A stretch of 64,000 nt of DNA from contig CP136508.1 in NCBI GenBank assembly GCA_008011715.2, positions 248,001-312,000 on the forward strand. The letters are read 5' to 3'. Source of the stretch: [Empedobacter] haloabium (lineage in GTDB: Bacteria; Pseudomonadota; Gammaproteobacteria; Burkholderiales; Burkholderiaceae_D). Positions 1-10,088 of this stretch are shown piece by piece. Every line of letters begins with the position of its first letter. Position 1 is the stretch's first letter. A program made the translations under genes and the position numbers. The notes under the pieces were generated by a model. The model made no database searches. It saw only the letters and a program-made list of their open reading frames with translations, and was not told the DNA's origin.

Positions 1-535
1 CGATGAACTGTTCGCGCAGCACCGCCGTTTCCTTTTCGTCCGACAGCTCGCTGTTGCGGTCCGCATAGCGGCGCTCCGCCGCCAATTGCTTCGAGATCAG
101 CTGGGCGAACAGCACCAGCGACTTCAACGTCTTCGATTCGGACAGCGGCAGTGGGCGCGGGTCCAGGCCGCACAGCGTGCCGAAGAATTCGCCGTCGATG
201 CCGTAGATCGGGATCGACACGTAGCTCTCGAAGCCGTACTGGCGCGGCGTGGGATGGTTGTGGAACAGGTCGTCGGCGCTGACGTGGTCGATGACGATGG
301 TGGCGTTGGCCGCGCGCACGCTGCGGCACAGCGTGGTGCGCACGTCCAGCTCATCGCCGGGCAGCAGGCCGAAGCCCAGCTTGTCCAGCACCGCGCAGGT
401 GGTCCAGTTCGTTTCCGTCACATGGGCGACGCAGACGAAACGCAGCCCCGTCATTTCCGCCATCACGCTGAGGATATCCGGTACAGAAGGCAGCGCCTGG
501 ACGGCCTGCACGAAAGGGGGCCATGCTTGCTTCAT
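1..535 (-). CDS. GAF-domain sensor protein, 3' end cut by window edge
   Basis: The N-terminal 178 residues of a protein read leftward off the window. The visible part is almost entirely one GAF domain (about residues 15-165), with the typical pattern around CVAHVTETNWTTCAVLDKLG and the small-molecule pocket strands YVSIPIYG and EFFGTLCGLDPRP. It is followed by a helical stretch ending at a basic/acidic linker (NSELSDEKETAVLREQFI). In Massilia-type genomes such a GAF domain followed by this kind of linker usually leads into a histidine kinase, but that part lies outside the window, so the output domain is inferred only. The ATG at 535 is chosen because an AGAAAGATC stretch precedes it. It is transcribed divergently from trmB. 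Confidence 0.7.
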   Translation of the reverse strand, partial: MKQAWPPFVQAVQALPSVPDILSVMAEMTGLRFVCVAHVTETNWTTCAVLDKLGFGLLPGDELDVRTTLCRSVRAANATIVIDHVSADDLFHNHPTPRQYGFESYVSIPIYGIDGEFFGTLCGLDPRPLPLSESKTLKSLVLFAQLISKQLAAERRYADRNSELSDEKETAVLREQFI

Positions 536-646
536 GATCTTTCTGTCGGATGGGTGAAAGGCAAGTGTAGCAGAGCCGGCGGGCCTTGGCGGAAGCCCCC
601 GATGGTATAATCGTCCGTTTTTCGCCACCTTTTTCAGCAGATTCCC

Positions 647-1366
647 ATGTCTTCCGACACGCCACCGAAGGGCCCCGCGCGGTCCATGCTGTACGACCCC
701 ACCGAACACCGCATCCGCAGTTTCGTCACCCGCGCCGGCCGCCTCTCCACCGCACAGGAGCGCGCCCTGAACGAGCTGGGGCCGCGCTACATGATCGAAT
801 ACGCCAAGGCGCCGCTCGAGCTGGAACAGGCCTTCGGCCGCAAGGCGCCGGTGATCCTGGAGATCGGCTTCGGCATGGGCCAGACCACGGCGCACATCGC
901 CAAGCTGATGCCGGAGAAGGACTTCATTGGCGTCGAGGTACATACGCCGGGAGTCGGCAGCCTGCTGAAGCTGATCGGCGAGGAGAACCTGACCAACCTG
1001 CGCGTGATCCAGCACGACGCCGTCGAGGTCCTGAACAACATGATCGAGGCCGGCACGCTGGCCGGCGTGCACATCTACTTCCCCGACCCATGGCACAAGG
1101 CGCGCCACAACAAGCGCCGCCTGATCCAGGCGCCGTTCGTCAAGCTGCTGGTGGAAAAGCTGGCGCCGGGCGGCTACCTGCACCTGGCGACCGACTGGGA
1201 AGACTACGCGGTGCAGATGCTGGAAGTACTGTCGGCCGAAGAGGGCCTGCAGAACACGGCCGAGGGCTACGCACCGCAGCCGGCCTACCGCCCGCTGACG
1301 AAGTTCGAGAACCGTGGCCTGAAGCTGGGCCACGGCGTGTGGGACCTCGTCTTCACCAAGAAGTAA
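647..1366 (+). CDS. trmB: tRNA (guanine-N7-)-methyltransferase
   Basis: A 239-residue class I SAM-dependent methyltransferase that makes m7G46 in the variable loop of tRNAs in the cytoplasm. The SAM-binding glycine motif EIGFGMG is at residues 72-78. The TrmB signature FPDPWHK is at residues 145-151, followed by the basic HNKRRL tRNA-contact segment. The length matches bacterial TrmB. It ends at a TAA just before the convergent EamA gene, which stops at the next base, so the two genes meet tail to tail with no terminator spacer. The start lies about 110 bp from the divergent GAF gene. TATAAT-like bases near 604-610 could be its promoter. Confidence 0.95.
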   Translation: MSSDTPPKGPARSMLYDPTEHRIRSFVTRAGRLSTAQERALNELGPRYMIEYAKAPLELEQAFGRKAPVILEIGFGMGQTTAHIAKLMPEKDFIGVEVHTPGVGSLLKLIGEENLTNLRVIQHDAVEVLNNMIEAGTLAGVHIYFPDPWHKARHNKRRLIQAPFVKLLVEKLAPGGYLHLATDWEDYAVQMLEVLSAEEGLQNTAEGYAPQPAYRPLTKFENRGLKLGHGVWDLVFTKK

Positions 1367-2269
1367 TCATCCCCTCGCCGGCGCCGGCGCGGTCGGCACG
1401 GCGCGCGCCGGCATGAACGCCAGCAGGTTGCCGCCGACGACCAGCGCCAGGCCGGCAAAGGCGGAGGCGCTCCAGCGGTAGTCCTCGAACAGCGCCGATA
1501 CCGTCAGCGCCACGATCGGGAACAGCACCGTGCAGTAGGCGGCGCGGTCGGCGCCGAGCCGGCCCACCAGCAGCAGATAGGCCGTGAACGCGATGACCGA
1601 GCCGGGAATCGCCAGGTACAGCAGCGATCCCACGTAACGTGCATCCGCCTCGAACGTGAACGGCATGCCCAGTGCCAGCGCCAGCAAGGTCAGGATCGAC
1701 GCGCCGATGAACATCGCCCACGTGTTGGTCAACAGCGGCGCCAGGCCCAGCGCCTGCATGCGCGACGACAGCAGGTTCCCCGCCGAGAAGCACAACGTCC
1801 CCAACACGGCCAGCCCCAGGCCCGCCAGCATGCCGCTGTCGCCCCAGTGGCCCGCCATTTGCGGCAGGAACAGCAGCGCGATGCCGCCCAGTCCCAGCAG
1901 CGCGCCGCCGACGACGGCCGGCCGCACAGGCCGGGCCAGGAACAGCCGGCCGTTCAGCGCGTTCCAGATCGGCGCGGTGGAGAACACCACCGCCACCAGG
2001 CCGCTGGGCACGTGCGCGCTGGCATAGTAGAAGCACAGGAAATTACAGCAGAACAGCGCGACACCCTGGGCCAGCAGGTAGCGCCACGCCGCGCGCGGCG
2101 GCAGCACGGCCTTGCGGGCCAGGCACAGGCAGGCCAGCAGCACGACGGCGGCGATCCAGAAGCGGTAGGCGATCGACACGGGCGCGGGTACCACGCCCAG
2201 TTGCAGCTTGATGGCGATCCAGGTGGTGCCCCAGATCAGGACGGTGAGCAGGTAGAGGAACAGGTTCAT
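1367..2269 (-). CDS. EamA/DMT-family exporter
   Basis: A 300-residue membrane protein with about ten hydrophobic helices in two halves. Each half carries the EamA pattern (NLFLYLLTVLIWGTTWIAIK at the N-terminus; the second half begins near AVLGTLCFSAGNLLSSR). Members of this family move amino acids or other metabolites out of the cell; the substrate cannot be read from sequence. The ATG at 2269 is preferred because it begins the first transmembrane helix; further upstream the same frame is low-complexity and overlaps the divergent promoter. The divergently transcribed AraC-type gene at 2394 is the likely regulator, with a shared 124-bp intergenic region. Confidence 0.85.
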   Translation of the reverse strand: MNLFLYLLTVLIWGTTWIAIKLQLGVVPAPVSIAYRFWIAAVVLLACLCLARKAVLPPRAAWRYLLAQGVALFCCNFLCFYYASAHVPSGLVAVVFSTAPIWNALNGRLFLARPVRPAVVGGALLGLGGIALLFLPQMAGHWGDSGMLAGLGLAVLGTLCFSAGNLLSSRMQALGLAPLLTNTWAMFIGASILTLLALALGMPFTFEADARYVGSLLYLAIPGSVIAFTAYLLLVGRLGADRAAYCTVLFPIVALTVSALFEDYRWSASAFAGLALVVGGNLLAFMPARAVPTAPAPARG

Positions 2270-2393
2270 GGCAATCCGACAACGATGATGGTGTGGCCAT
2301 TCTGCGGCGGCCGCCCGGCTGGCGCTTGTCCGATCTTGCGCATTTTTCCCCCGCTGCCGGCACGCGCGCTCGCACGGTGCTAGACTTTTTGCC

Positions 2394-3350
2394 ATGAGCA
2401 CCGAGCCCCAACCCCCTCTCCCTGCCGGCCTGCGCATGACGGCGGCTGCGCGCAGCGCGCTCCAGAGCGCCCCCGCCGATGCACTGGGCCATGCCGTCTT
2501 TCGCACGATGTGCGGCACCGATGCGCAGCTGGAACGTTTTGCGTGGCTGGGCGACGGCCTGGCGGCCGCCGTCTGGCAGCGCAATACGGATGACGCGGAA
2601 ACGGTCTACAGCGAGCCGGGCCACCATACGCTGTCGTGCTACCTGTACGGCGGCTACCGCATCGAGCGCAAGGGTGCGCCGGGGCATTTTGGCGGTCCGG
2701 GCCGGCTGTGCGCGCTGCCGGACTGGCACGAATCGCGCTGGTACGTGCGCGACCCGCTGCGCCTGGTGCACTTGTACTTCATGCCGGCGCAGTTCACCCG
2801 CCGCGCCGTCGTCGAGCTCGACCGCGAGCCGCGCGAGCTGACCTTGCAGGACCGCACCTATTTCGACGATCCCGGGCTGGCGCGCCAGTGCGAGGCGCTG
2901 CTGGACGTGCCCTGGCAAGGTACGGACAACCTGCTGCGCGCCAACGAGACGGCGCACGCCGCGCTGTCGGGCCTGTTGCATGGCCAGGTCGCCATGCGCC
3001 CGAACCTGCGCCTGCGCGGCGGCCTGGCGCCGCAGCTGCGGCGCCGCCTGGCCGACTATATCGAGACGCACCTGCATGAAAACCTGACGCTGGGGACGCT
3101 GGCCGCGCTGGCCAACCTGTCGGAATTCCACCTGGCGCGCATGTTCAGGGTGTCGTTCGGCATGCCGCCGTCGACCTGGATCGCCGCGCGCCGCATCGAC
3201 CGCGCGCACCAGCTATTGAAGATGGACACGCTGCCATTGCAGCAGGTGGCTGACGCCTGCGGTTATGCCGACCTCTCGCACTTCAGCCACCGCTTCCGCG
3301 CGGCCGTCGGCGTGCCGCCGGGGCAGTACCGGCGCATCCTGTGCTCCTGA
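2394..3350 (+). CDS. AraC-family transcriptional regulator
   Basis: A 318-residue regulator with a C-terminal AraC/XylS double helix-turn-helix domain at about residues 220-318. The first helix pair lies around LTLGTLAALANLSEFHLARM and the second around PLQQVADACGYADLSHFSHR, ending with the usual GVPPGQYR. The N-terminal about 200 residues form a cupin-like effector-sensing region that I cannot assign to a ligand. It is divergent from the EamA exporter, the standard layout for a regulator controlling the neighbouring exporter. That link is inference. It is followed by a short convergent hairpin shared with recQ. Confidence 0.85.
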   Translation: MSTEPQPPLPAGLRMTAAARSALQSAPADALGHAVFRTMCGTDAQLERFAWLGDGLAAAVWQRNTDDAETVYSEPGHHTLSCYLYGGYRIERKGAPGHFGGPGRLCALPDWHESRWYVRDPLRLVHLYFMPAQFTRRAVVELDREPRELTLQDRTYFDDPGLARQCEALLDVPWQGTDNLLRANETAHAALSGLLHGQVAMRPNLRLRGGLAPQLRRRLADYIETHLHENLTLGTLAALANLSEFHLARMFRVSFGMPPSTWIAARRIDRAHQLLKMDTLPLQQVADACGYADLSHFSHRFRAAVGVPPGQYRRILCS

Positions 3351-3413
3351 TGGAAGCGGAACGGCCACCAGTTTCCTGCCAAAATCGGCGACAGCCTCCT
3401 GATTACGAATAAA

Positions 3414-3438
3414 AAAACCGGTGACTGTCACCGGTTTT
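3414..3438. terminator. Bidirectional hairpin between araC-type gene and recQ
   Basis: Perfect 11-bp inverted repeat with a 3-base CTG loop and A/T runs on both flanks (A-run at 3411-3417, T-run at 3435-3438). It lies between the convergent ends of the AraC-type gene and recQ and can terminate transcription from both sides. Its core ACCGGTGACTGTCACCGGT belongs to the dispersed CAG/CTG-core hairpin family seen elsewhere in the window. Confidence 0.75.
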
Positions 3439-3442
3439 CTTC

Positions 3443-5263
3443 TTACACCATCTCGGAAATGATCCCGACGATATCGCCGCCGTAGGAGGCGAGCTTCTTC
3501 TCGCCCACGCCGGAAACGCCGCGCAGCTCGCCCAACGTGGTGGGCTTGACCTTGGCGATCTCGCGCAAGGTGGCGTCCGCGAAAATGACGAACGCGGCGA
3601 CGTTGTGTTCGCGCGCCATGCCCATGCGCCACGAGCGCAGGCGGTCGAAGATGGCCTGCTCTGCCGGTTCCAGGAACGTCTCGGCATAGCCCTTCGGCGC
3701 GGAAGTGCGCTTCGGCTTGGCCGGCTTCTGGTACTGGCGCAACTGCACCTTCTGGCCGCCCTTCAGCACAGGGCGCGCCGCATCCGTCAGCTTCAGCGAG
3801 CTGTATTGATCGTGGTCGACGGTGACGAGGCCCAGCGCGATCACCTGGCGCAGGATGGCGCGCCATTCCTGCTCGCTGCGGTCGGCACCGATGCCGAACA
3901 CGGAGAGGGCGTCGTGGTGCCACGTCTTGATGCGCTCCGTCTCGACGCCGCGCAGCACTTCGATCACGTGGGTGGCGGCAAAGCGCTGGTCGACACGGTA
4001 GATGGCCGACAGCAGCTTCTGCACCGGCACCGTGCCGTCGAACGACACCGGCGGCAGCAGGCAGGTGTCGCAGTTGCCGCACGGGCCGGACGCTTCGCCG
4101 AAATAATCGAGCAGGCGCACACGCCGGCACGACAGCGTCTCGCACAGGCCCAGCATGGCATCGAGCTTCATGCCCAGCACGCGCTTGAAGTTCTCGTCCG
4201 CCTCGGATTCGTCGATCATCCGGCGCTGCAGCACCACGTCCTGCAGGCCGTACGCCATCCAGGCGCTGGCGGGCAGGCCGTCACGGCCCGCGCGGCCCGT
4301 CTCCTGGTAATAGCCCTCGATGCTCTTCGGCAGGTCGAGGTGGGCGACGAAGCGCACATCCGGCTTGTCGATGCCCATGCCGAAGGCGATCGTCGCCACC
4401 ATCACCAGGTTTTCCTCGCGCAGGAAGCGGGCCTGGTTGGCCGCGCGCTTCGCGTGCTCCATGCCGGCGTGGTAGGGCAGGGCGCGGATGCCGTTCTCGT
4501 TCAGGAATTCCGCCGTCTCCTCGACCTTCTTGCGCGACAGGCAGTAGACGATGCCGGCGTCGCTCGGGTGCTCGGTCGTGATGAAGTCCAGCAGCTGCTT
4601 GCGGCCAGTGGTCTTCTCGACGATCTGGTAGCGGATGTTCGGACGGTCGAACGACGAGACGAATTGCGCCGCATCCGTCAGGTCGAGGCGGTGGGCGATC
4701 TCGGCGCGCGTCTGCGGGTCGGCGGTGGCCGTCAGCGCGATGCGCGGCACGTTCGGGAACTGCTCGTGCAGCACCGAGAGCTTGATGTATTCCGGGCGGA
4801 AGTCGTGACCCCACTGCGAGACGCAGTGCGCCTCGTCGATGGCGAACAGCGCGATCTTCGAATCCTGCAGCAGGTCGAAGCAGCGCTGCGTCATCAGGCG
4901 TTCCGGTGCCACGTACAGCAGGTCCAGCTGGCCGGTGCGCACCATGCGCTCGATGCGCGAGGCTTCTTCCCACGTCTGCGTGGAATTCAGGAAGGCGGCG
5001 CGCACGCCCACTTCCTCGAGCGCGTCCACCTGGTCCTGCATCAGCGCGATCAGCGGCGAGACGACGACGCCGACGCCATCGCGCAGCAGCGCCGGGATCT
5101 GGTAGCACAGCGACTTGCCGCCACCGGTCGGCATCAGCACCAGCGCGTCGCCCCCGTTGGCGACATGTTCGACGATTTCGGCCTGGTGCCCGCGGAACGC
5201 CGGGTAGCCGAAAACCGTTTCCAGCACATGCAGTGCGCGCTGACTGATATCCAGTTGATCCAT
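3443..5263 (-). CDS. recQ: ATP-dependent DNA helicase RecQ
   Basis: A 606-residue superfamily 2 helicase that unwinds DNA 3' to 5' during recombination and fork repair. Walker A MPTGGGKS is at residues 44-51 with the catalytic lysine at 50. The DEAH box IDEAH is at 142-146, followed by the RecQ aromatic-rich loop [14 protein letters not shown]. The zinc cluster is Cys379, Cys395, Cys398 and Cys401. A winged-helix region follows, and a C-terminal HRDC domain ([20 protein letters not shown]) closes the protein. All domains expected of full-length RecQ are present. No LexA-like site is visible in the short gap to uppP. Confidence 0.96.
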   Translation of the reverse strand: MDQLDISQRALHVLETVFGYPAFRGHQAEIVEHVANGGDALVLMPTGGGKSLCYQIPALLRDGVGVVVSPLIALMQDQVDALEEVGVRAAFLNSTQTWEEASRIERMVRTGQLDLLYVAPERLMTQRCFDLLQDSKIALFAIDEAHCVSQWGHDFRPEYIKLSVLHEQFPNVPRIALTATADPQTRAEIAHRLDLTDAAQFVSSFDRPNIRYQIVEKTTGRKQLLDFITTEHPSDAGIVYCLSRKKVEETAEFLNENGIRALPYHAGMEHAKRAANQARFLREENLVMVATIAFGMGIDKPDVRFVAHLDLPKSIEGYYQETGRAGRDGLPASAWMAYGLQDVVLQRRMIDESEADENFKRVLGMKLDAMLGLCETLSCRRVRLLDYFGEASGPCGNCDTCLLPPVSFDGTVPVQKLLSAIYRVDQRFAATHVIEVLRGVETERIKTWHHDALSVFGIGADRSEQEWRAILRQVIALGLVTVDHDQYSSLKLTDAARPVLKGGQKVQLRQYQKPAKPKRTSAPKGYAETFLEPAEQAIFDRLRSWRMGMAREHNVAAFVIFADATLREIAKVKPTTLGELRGVSGVGEKKLASYGGDIVGIISEMV

Positions 5264-5293
5264 ACAATACTTACAACACTTCCCAGGTGAACC

Positions 5294-6127
5294 CTACTCG
5301 GCCCAATTCACGAGGCCGAAATGGGCGGTGGCGATGACGACGATGCCAAACACGATACGGTACCACGCAAAGATCGTGAAGTCATGCGAACTGATATAGC
5401 GCAACAGCCAGCGCACGCACAGGAACGCCGACACGAAAGCGGAGAGGGTACCGACGCCGAACATCGGCAAATCCGCCGCCGACAGCAGCTCGCGCTGTTT
5501 ATAGAGCGAGTAGAAGGTGGCGCCCAGCAGCGTTGGAATGGCCAGGAAGAAGGAAAACTCGGTGGCCGCCTTGCGCGACAGGCCCAGCATCATGCCGCCG
5601 ATGATCGTCGCGCCCGAGCGGCTGGTGCCGGGGATCAGCGCGAACGCCTGGGCGCAGCCGACCTTCAATGCGTCCAGCAAGGTCATGTCGTCGACGGCGT
5701 GGATGCGCACGGAGACAGGATTGTTCCTGGCCCGGCTCTCGACCCACAGGATCACCAGGCCGCCGACGATGAACGCGGTCGCGACCGGCACGGGCTTGAA
5801 CAGCAGCTCGGTGATCGCCTTGTTGAACAGCAGGCCCAACAGCGCGGCCGGCAGGAAGCCGATCACCACGTTGAGGGCAAAGCGGCGCGCCTTGGGATCG
5901 TGCGACAGGCCCCCCAGCACGGCGGCGATGCGCGCGCGGTACTCCCAGATCACGGCCAGCATGGCGCCGGCCTGGATCGCGATTTCGAAAACCTTGACTT
6001 TCTCGCCGGTGAACTCCAGCAGGCTGCCGGCCAGGATCAGGTGGCCGGTAGACGAGATGGGCAGAAACTCCGTGAAACCTTCGACAAGACCCATGATCAG
6101 GGCCTTCATAGCGAGAACGATATCCAT
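5294..6127 (-). CDS. uppP: Undecaprenyl-diphosphatase
   Basis: A 277-residue polytopic membrane enzyme (BacA/UppP) that dephosphorylates undecaprenyl pyrophosphate on the periplasmic face so the lipid carrier of peptidoglycan synthesis can be recycled. Family motif 1 is [17 protein letters not shown] at residues 13-29, with conserved Glu16 and Glu20. Family motif 2 is PGTSRSG at 166-172. The ATG at 6127 gives the canonical [14 protein letters not shown] start; reading frame upstream of it is not family-like. It sits 30 bp upstream of recQ on the same strand, so the two may be cotranscribed. Confidence 0.96.
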   Translation of the reverse strand: MDIVLAMKALIMGLVEGFTEFLPISSTGHLILAGSLLEFTGEKVKVFEIAIQAGAMLAVIWEYRARIAAVLGGLSHDPKARRFALNVVIGFLPAALLGLLFNKAITELLFKPVPVATAFIVGGLVILWVESRARNNPVSVRIHAVDDMTLLDALKVGCAQAFALIPGTSRSGATIIGGMMLGLSRKAATEFSFFLAIPTLLGATFYSLYKQRELLSAADLPMFGVGTLSAFVSAFLCVRWLLRYISSHDFTIFAWYRIVFGIVVIATAHFGLVNWAE

Positions 6128-6347
6128 TGTTGGTCGGTGTGAGGTGGATGGAAAGACGGGACACAAAGCGGACACGAAGCGGGCCCGAAGCTTACCACGA
6201 GCGCAACGAGCGCCCGGCCAGCTCGGCCGTTCCCGCGGCCGCCCGTGATGATAAAGGATTAACAACAACTCCGCTGCCCGGCAGCCGGGCAACGGTGGCC
6301 GCGCGATTAAAGCAGCCCGGACTTAATGTTCTGTTAAGACCATCGCA

Positions 6348-7451
6348 TTACTCGGGCAGCTTGCCGTCGGCCAGCGGGCGCACGTAGCGCAGCAGGCTGA
6401 CCAGCGTCTTGCCCGGCTCCTCCCACGGGATCATGTGGGCCGAGTGCTCGAACCACACGGCCTGCTTGTATGGCGCCTTGACCTGGCGCAGCCACGCTTC
6501 GGTGGGCGCGGTGGGCGTCGTGTAATCGTGCCGGCCCAGGAACATGACGACCGGGATCGGGAACGTGGCGACGCGGCTGTAATCGACCGTGACGAATTCC
6601 GGCAGCAGCCGGTCCAGCGTGAACAGGTTGCCCTGGTCGATCGTCGCCACGTCCTCGGGACGGTAATCGGGCGACAGGCGCGGACCACCGAAGAAGTAGG
6701 TCGATTCGCTGCGATACGCCGACAGCCCGCCATAATGCTGCGGCCATTTGCGCGCCACGATGATGCGCTCGCGCGTGATCGGCGCATCGCCTGGGTAAGG
6801 TGCGATCGACCGCAGCTCTGTCAGCGCCTCCTGGTTGCCCAGCTTTTGCGCCTGCGCCAGCGCGTAGTCGAAGCTGATGCGCTCGTTCTCGCGGGTGCTG
6901 ATCACCTGGCCCAGGCCCACGTACCCGTAAAACAGGTCGGGCCGTTTCAATGCCGCGCCCATGGCCGGCACGGTACCCCAGCTGTGCGCCATCAGGATCA
7001 CCTTGGCCTTGCCGTACTTCTTGCGCAGGTGCTCGGCCACCTCGATGGTGTCGTCGACGTAGCGCGCCACCGTCAAGGTGCCGGCCACCCGGTCCGGCGG
7101 GGTGTCGCGATAGGTCAGGCCCGCGCCGCGCTGGTCCCAGTTCACCACCGTGAAGTATTCCTCGAGCGGGCGCTGGAACTGCCACGCTGTCGGGATCACG
7201 GGGGAGGCCGGGCCGCCGTGGACGAACAGGATGATCGGATTGGCCTTGTCCTGGCCGCGCACGTACAGCCACTGGTCGATGCCGCCGATGACGGTCTTGT
7301 ACGATGCCTGGATGCCAGCAGGCGCGACGATGCGCGTCAGGTCCGCCACGGCGGCGCGCGATTTTTGGTAGGCGATGGCGTCCGCCGCGTCGTCCGCCAT
7401 TGCCCCGGTTGCGCCAAGGAGCAGGGGTACTGCCAACCAGTGCTGCCGCAT
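6348..7451 (-). CDS. Secreted alpha/beta hydrolase, proline-iminopeptidase-like (S33)
   Basis: A 367-residue alpha/beta-hydrolase. An N-terminal signal peptide is visible (MRQHWLAVPLLLGATGAMA), so the enzyme should act outside the cytoplasm. The oxyanion-hole motif HGGP is at residues 78-81, the WDQRGAG motif typical of prolyl iminopeptidases near 105-111, and the nucleophile elbow AHSWG with Ser157. The elbow starts with Ala rather than the usual Gly of GxSxG. The ATG at 7451 is preceded by a strong GGAGGCGAGCG ribosome site. The substrate (peptides or small esters) is not certain. It is a single gene, divergent from the GNAT gene. Confidence 0.85.
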   Translation of the reverse strand: MRQHWLAVPLLLGATGAMADDAADAIAYQKSRAAVADLTRIVAPAGIQASYKTVIGGIDQWLYVRGQDKANPIILFVHGGPASPVIPTAWQFQRPLEEYFTVVNWDQRGAGLTYRDTPPDRVAGTLTVARYVDDTIEVAEHLRKKYGKAKVILMAHSWGTVPAMGAALKRPDLFYGYVGLGQVISTRENERISFDYALAQAQKLGNQEALTELRSIAPYPGDAPITRERIIVARKWPQHYGGLSAYRSESTYFFGGPRLSPDYRPEDVATIDQGNLFTLDRLLPEFVTVDYSRVATFPIPVVMFLGRHDYTTPTAPTEAWLRQVKAPYKQAVWFEHSAHMIPWEEPGKTLVSLLRYVRPLADGKLPE

Positions 7452-7549
7452 CGCTCGCCTCCATATCGTGTGATGGGCTGATGATAACGCGGGATTGCCA
7501 ATGTCATGGGTCAATGCGAGGATGGTGTTTTGACCCGCTGACTGCCGCA

Positions 7550-8035
7550 ATGACGATCCGCCCCACCACCGCCGCCGACTGGCGCGCCCTGAAAGCCATC
7601 CGCCTGACCGCGTTGCTCGACGCCCCGACCGCCTTTGGCGTCACGTACGCCGCCGCCGCGGCCTATACGGACGAACAATGGCAGGCGCGCGCCGCCGGCA
7701 CCGACCGGGCCGAGTACGTGCTGGCGTTCGATGGCGAGCAGCCGGTCGGCATCGCTGCGGGCGTCGTCAGCGCGCAGGAGGAATACAACCTGATCGCCAT
7801 GTGGGTACGGCCGCACTATCGCGGCACGGGTCTTGCCGCGCGCCTGATCGAAGCGGTCAAGGCGCGGGCGCAGGCCAAGGGGCATCGTCGCATCGTGCTG
7901 GACGTGGCGCCGGAGAATGTCGCCGCCGCCAATCTGTACCTGCGCCAGGGTTTTGCATTTCTGCCGGAATGGGAGCCATTGGCGAGCCATCCGGCGATTT
8001 CGGTGCAGAAGATGGCGTGGGTCGCGGCGGGGTAA
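7550..8035 (+). CDS. GNAT-family N-acetyltransferase
   Basis: A 161-residue single-domain GNAT protein. The acetyl-CoA-binding segment is visible as VRPHYRGTGLAARLIEAV (motif A, R/QxxGxG/A), followed by motif B around APENVAAANLYLRQGF. The family transfers acetyl groups from acetyl-CoA to amines; the acceptor here is unknown. The ATG at 7550 gives a clean MTIRPTTAADWRAL start typical of the family. It stands alone between the divergent hydrolase and the convergent cysteine-cluster gene. Confidence 0.85.
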   Translation: MTIRPTTAADWRALKAIRLTALLDAPTAFGVTYAAAAAYTDEQWQARAAGTDRAEYVLAFDGEQPVGIAAGVVSAQEEYNLIAMWVRPHYRGTGLAARLIEAVKARAQAKGHRRIVLDVAPENVAAANLYLRQGFAFLPEWEPLASHPAISVQKMAWVAAG

Positions 8036-8040
8036 GCCCG

Positions 8041-8307
8041 TCAGCGTCGCTCTTGCGGCGCCGTCATCCTCTCCAGCTCCCCCAGCCACCGCATCGCATG
8101 CGCGCGGCTGTCCCCGCACATCTCTTCAGACGGTTGCAGCCCGCCGCAGAACGCCGGCCGCTCAGGCTGCCCGAAGATGCGGCAGCGGTTGGCGTCGTCC
8201 AGCTGGATGCAGCGCACGCCGGCCGGCTTGCCGTTGGGCATGCCGGGAATCGGGCTGGTGATCGAAGGGGCGGTGCAACAGGCACCGCAGTGGTCGCGGC
8301 AATTCAT
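8041..8307 (-). CDS. YkgJ-type cysteine-cluster protein
   Basis: An 88-residue cytoplasmic protein with an N-terminal CRDHCGACC motif (residues 3-11) and further cysteines at CIQ, CRIF, FCGG and MCGD. This matches the YkgJ (CxxxCxxCC) family, thought to bind zinc or an iron-sulfur centre. Function is not established. Its stop lies five bases from the end of the convergent GNAT gene. Confidence 0.8.
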   Translation of the reverse strand: MNCRDHCGACCTAPSITSPIPGMPNGKPAGVRCIQLDDANRCRIFGQPERPAFCGGLQPSEEMCGDSRAHAMRWLGELERMTAPQERR

Positions 8308-8352
8308 GGCTCAGGTACTCGGGAGAGGCCGTCATTCTACCGCGAGCGGACC

Positions 8353-9597
8353 TCAATGCGGCCGGCCCAGCCCCAGCGACAGGCAATACAGCAACAGCCC
8401 GACCACACCCCCGACCAGCGTGCCGTTGATGCGGATGAACTGCAGGTCGCTGCCGACCTGCTGCTCCAGCTTCTGCGAGACCGTCTCGGCATCCCATTTG
8501 TCGATGACGCGCCGGACCACGGCCACGATCAGGCTGCGCCGCTCGACGATCGCCTCGATGGCGAAGCCGCGCAGCCAGTCGTTGAGCTTGGTGCGGATCG
8601 CGGGATTCTCCTGCAGCGCCGCGGCGAACACCTGCAGCGCGTCCTGGGCGCGCGCCAGCAGGCGCGAGTCCGGTGACGTGCCGGCCGTCTGCAGGCGCGC
8701 CCGGATGTCGGCCCAGACGCTGCCCACGTACTCGCGGAACAGCGGATGGTGCAGGCCGTTGGCCAGCAGCGCGCGCAGCTTTTCCTCGTACTCCGGTGAA
8801 TGCTGCAGGTCGTCGATCAGTTCCTCGATGGCGGTGTGGAAGCGGGCGCGCCATTCGCCGTGTTCGTCCGCCATGTCGTCCAGGATGCTCTGGATGCCGT
8901 TCATCAGGCGCTCGAAGAATTTTTCGTCGACCATGCGCGGCATCCAGCTGGGGCTGTGGTCATGCACCTTCTGGCGGATGTAGCCGCGGTTGTCCTCCAG
9001 CGCGTGCGCCACCAGCCCCAGCACCCGCTGCAGCAGGCGCACGTGCTGGCGGCCCGCCACCAGCACCGTCAGCACCTGGCCCAGGATCGGGGCCAGGCGC
9101 ACGTCCTTCAGGCTGGAGCCCAGGGCGCCGCGAAAGAATTCGGCGGCGTCGCGGTCGTCGATCATGTTGACGACCGCGGGGATCGTGCCCACCAGCCGCT
9201 CCGCCACGGCGCGGCTGTTCGCATCGTCGGCCAGCCAGCGCGCGCTGACGCCGGCGAAGTCGACCTCGCGCAGCTCTTCCTGCAGCACCTCGTGCGTAAT
9301 GAAATTGTGTTCTAGAAATTCGGCGATATTGACGCCGATGCGGTCCTTGTTGCGCGGGATGATGGCCGTATGGGGGATCGGCAGGCCCAGCGGATGCCGG
9401 AACAGCGCCGTCACGGCGAACCAGTCGGCCAGGCCGCCGACCATGGCGGCCTCGGCAAACGCGGCCACAAAGCCGAGCCACGGATAATCTCCCTGCAGCA
9501 GGCGGGCGGCAACGAAGGTGACGGCCATCGCGGCCAGCAGGGCGGTGGCGATGCGGCGGATGCGTTTCAGGCGCGGCAGCGGATTATTGTGCGGCAC
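8353..9597 (-). CDS. DUF445 (YjiN-type) membrane-anchored protein
   Basis: A 414-residue protein of the DUF445 family. An N-terminal transmembrane pair (about residues 17-60) leads into the family signature GGLADWFAVTALFRHPLG. A long helical, coiled-coil-rich middle follows (IAEFLEHNFITHEVLQEELR onward), and the protein ends in another hydrophobic helix (LVGGVVGLLLYCLSLGLG). Such proteins sit in the inner membrane with a large helical soluble part; the role is unknown. It is read just upstream of the cysteine-cluster gene on the same strand with a 45-bp gap, so the two may be cotranscribed. Confidence 0.85.
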   Translation of the reverse strand: MPHNNPLPRLKRIRRIATALLAAMAVTFVAARLLQGDYPWLGFVAAFAEAAMVGGLADWFAVTALFRHPLGLPIPHTAIIPRNKDRIGVNIAEFLEHNFITHEVLQEELREVDFAGVSARWLADDANSRAVAERLVGTIPAVVNMIDDRDAAEFFRGALGSSLKDVRLAPILGQVLTVLVAGRQHVRLLQRVLGLVAHALEDNRGYIRQKVHDHSPSWMPRMVDEKFFERLMNGIQSILDDMADEHGEWRARFHTAIEELIDDLQHSPEYEEKLRALLANGLHHPLFREYVGSVWADIRARLQTAGTSPDSRLLARAQDALQVFAAALQENPAIRTKLNDWLRGFAIEAIVERRSLIVAVVRRVIDKWDAETVSQKLEQQVGSDLQFIRINGTLVGGVVGLLLYCLSLGLGRPH

Positions 9598-9753
9598 ACT
9601 GGTCTCCCGGAGTTCCGATACATCGATTTTGCCCCAATGGCCGCGCAGACAGTAGCGCCCGTTTCACATAGCGCGCGACCTCGGTATCAATTAGTTGAAA
9701 AATTGATAACCTTCGTCCTAGAATGGTGGACGTCAATTAACACAGGAGGGACC

Positions 9754-10041
9754 ATGTTCATCGTTTTGTTGAAGTTTTCCGATCATCGAAGCAAAGCCGC
9801 GGACTTCATGCCGGGTCACAACGCTTGGATCAGGAAGGGCATTGACGACGGCGTCTTCCTGCTGGTCGGCAGCATCGAGCAGGCCCAGGGCGGCGCGCTG
9901 ATCGCCCTCGAGAGCAGCAGGGCAGCGCTGCAGCAGCGTATCGACACGGACCCTTTCGTGATCGAAAACATCGTCAAGGCCGAGATCCTCGAGATCAAAC
10001 CGGGCAAGGTCGATCCGCGCCTCGCGGTACTGGCGGGGTGA
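9754..10041 (+). CDS. YciI-family protein
   Basis: A 95-residue protein of the YciI ferredoxin-like fold. It carries the conserved His of the family in MPGHNAWI and the following GVFLLVGSI strand pattern. Family members are small putative enzymes or dehydrochlorinase-like proteins; the reaction here is unknown. The ATG at 9754 follows an excellent AGGAGGG ribosome site, and the protein starts with MFIVLLKFSD. The TetR gene follows 93 bp downstream with its own operator-like palindrome, so cotranscription is uncertain. Confidence 0.8.
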   Translation: MFIVLLKFSDHRSKAADFMPGHNAWIRKGIDDGVFLLVGSIEQAQGGALIALESSRAALQQRIDTDPFVIENIVKAEILEIKPGKVDPRLAVLAG

Positions 10042-10088
10042 CGGGAGGGGGCACGGCCTTGACGATGGCGGGAGGGCGCGTCTATTAT

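Noticed and set aside
86..610. Plus-strand frame opposite the GAF gene
   Set aside because: The minus-strand frame has a clear GAF domain; the plus-strand translation is low complexity.
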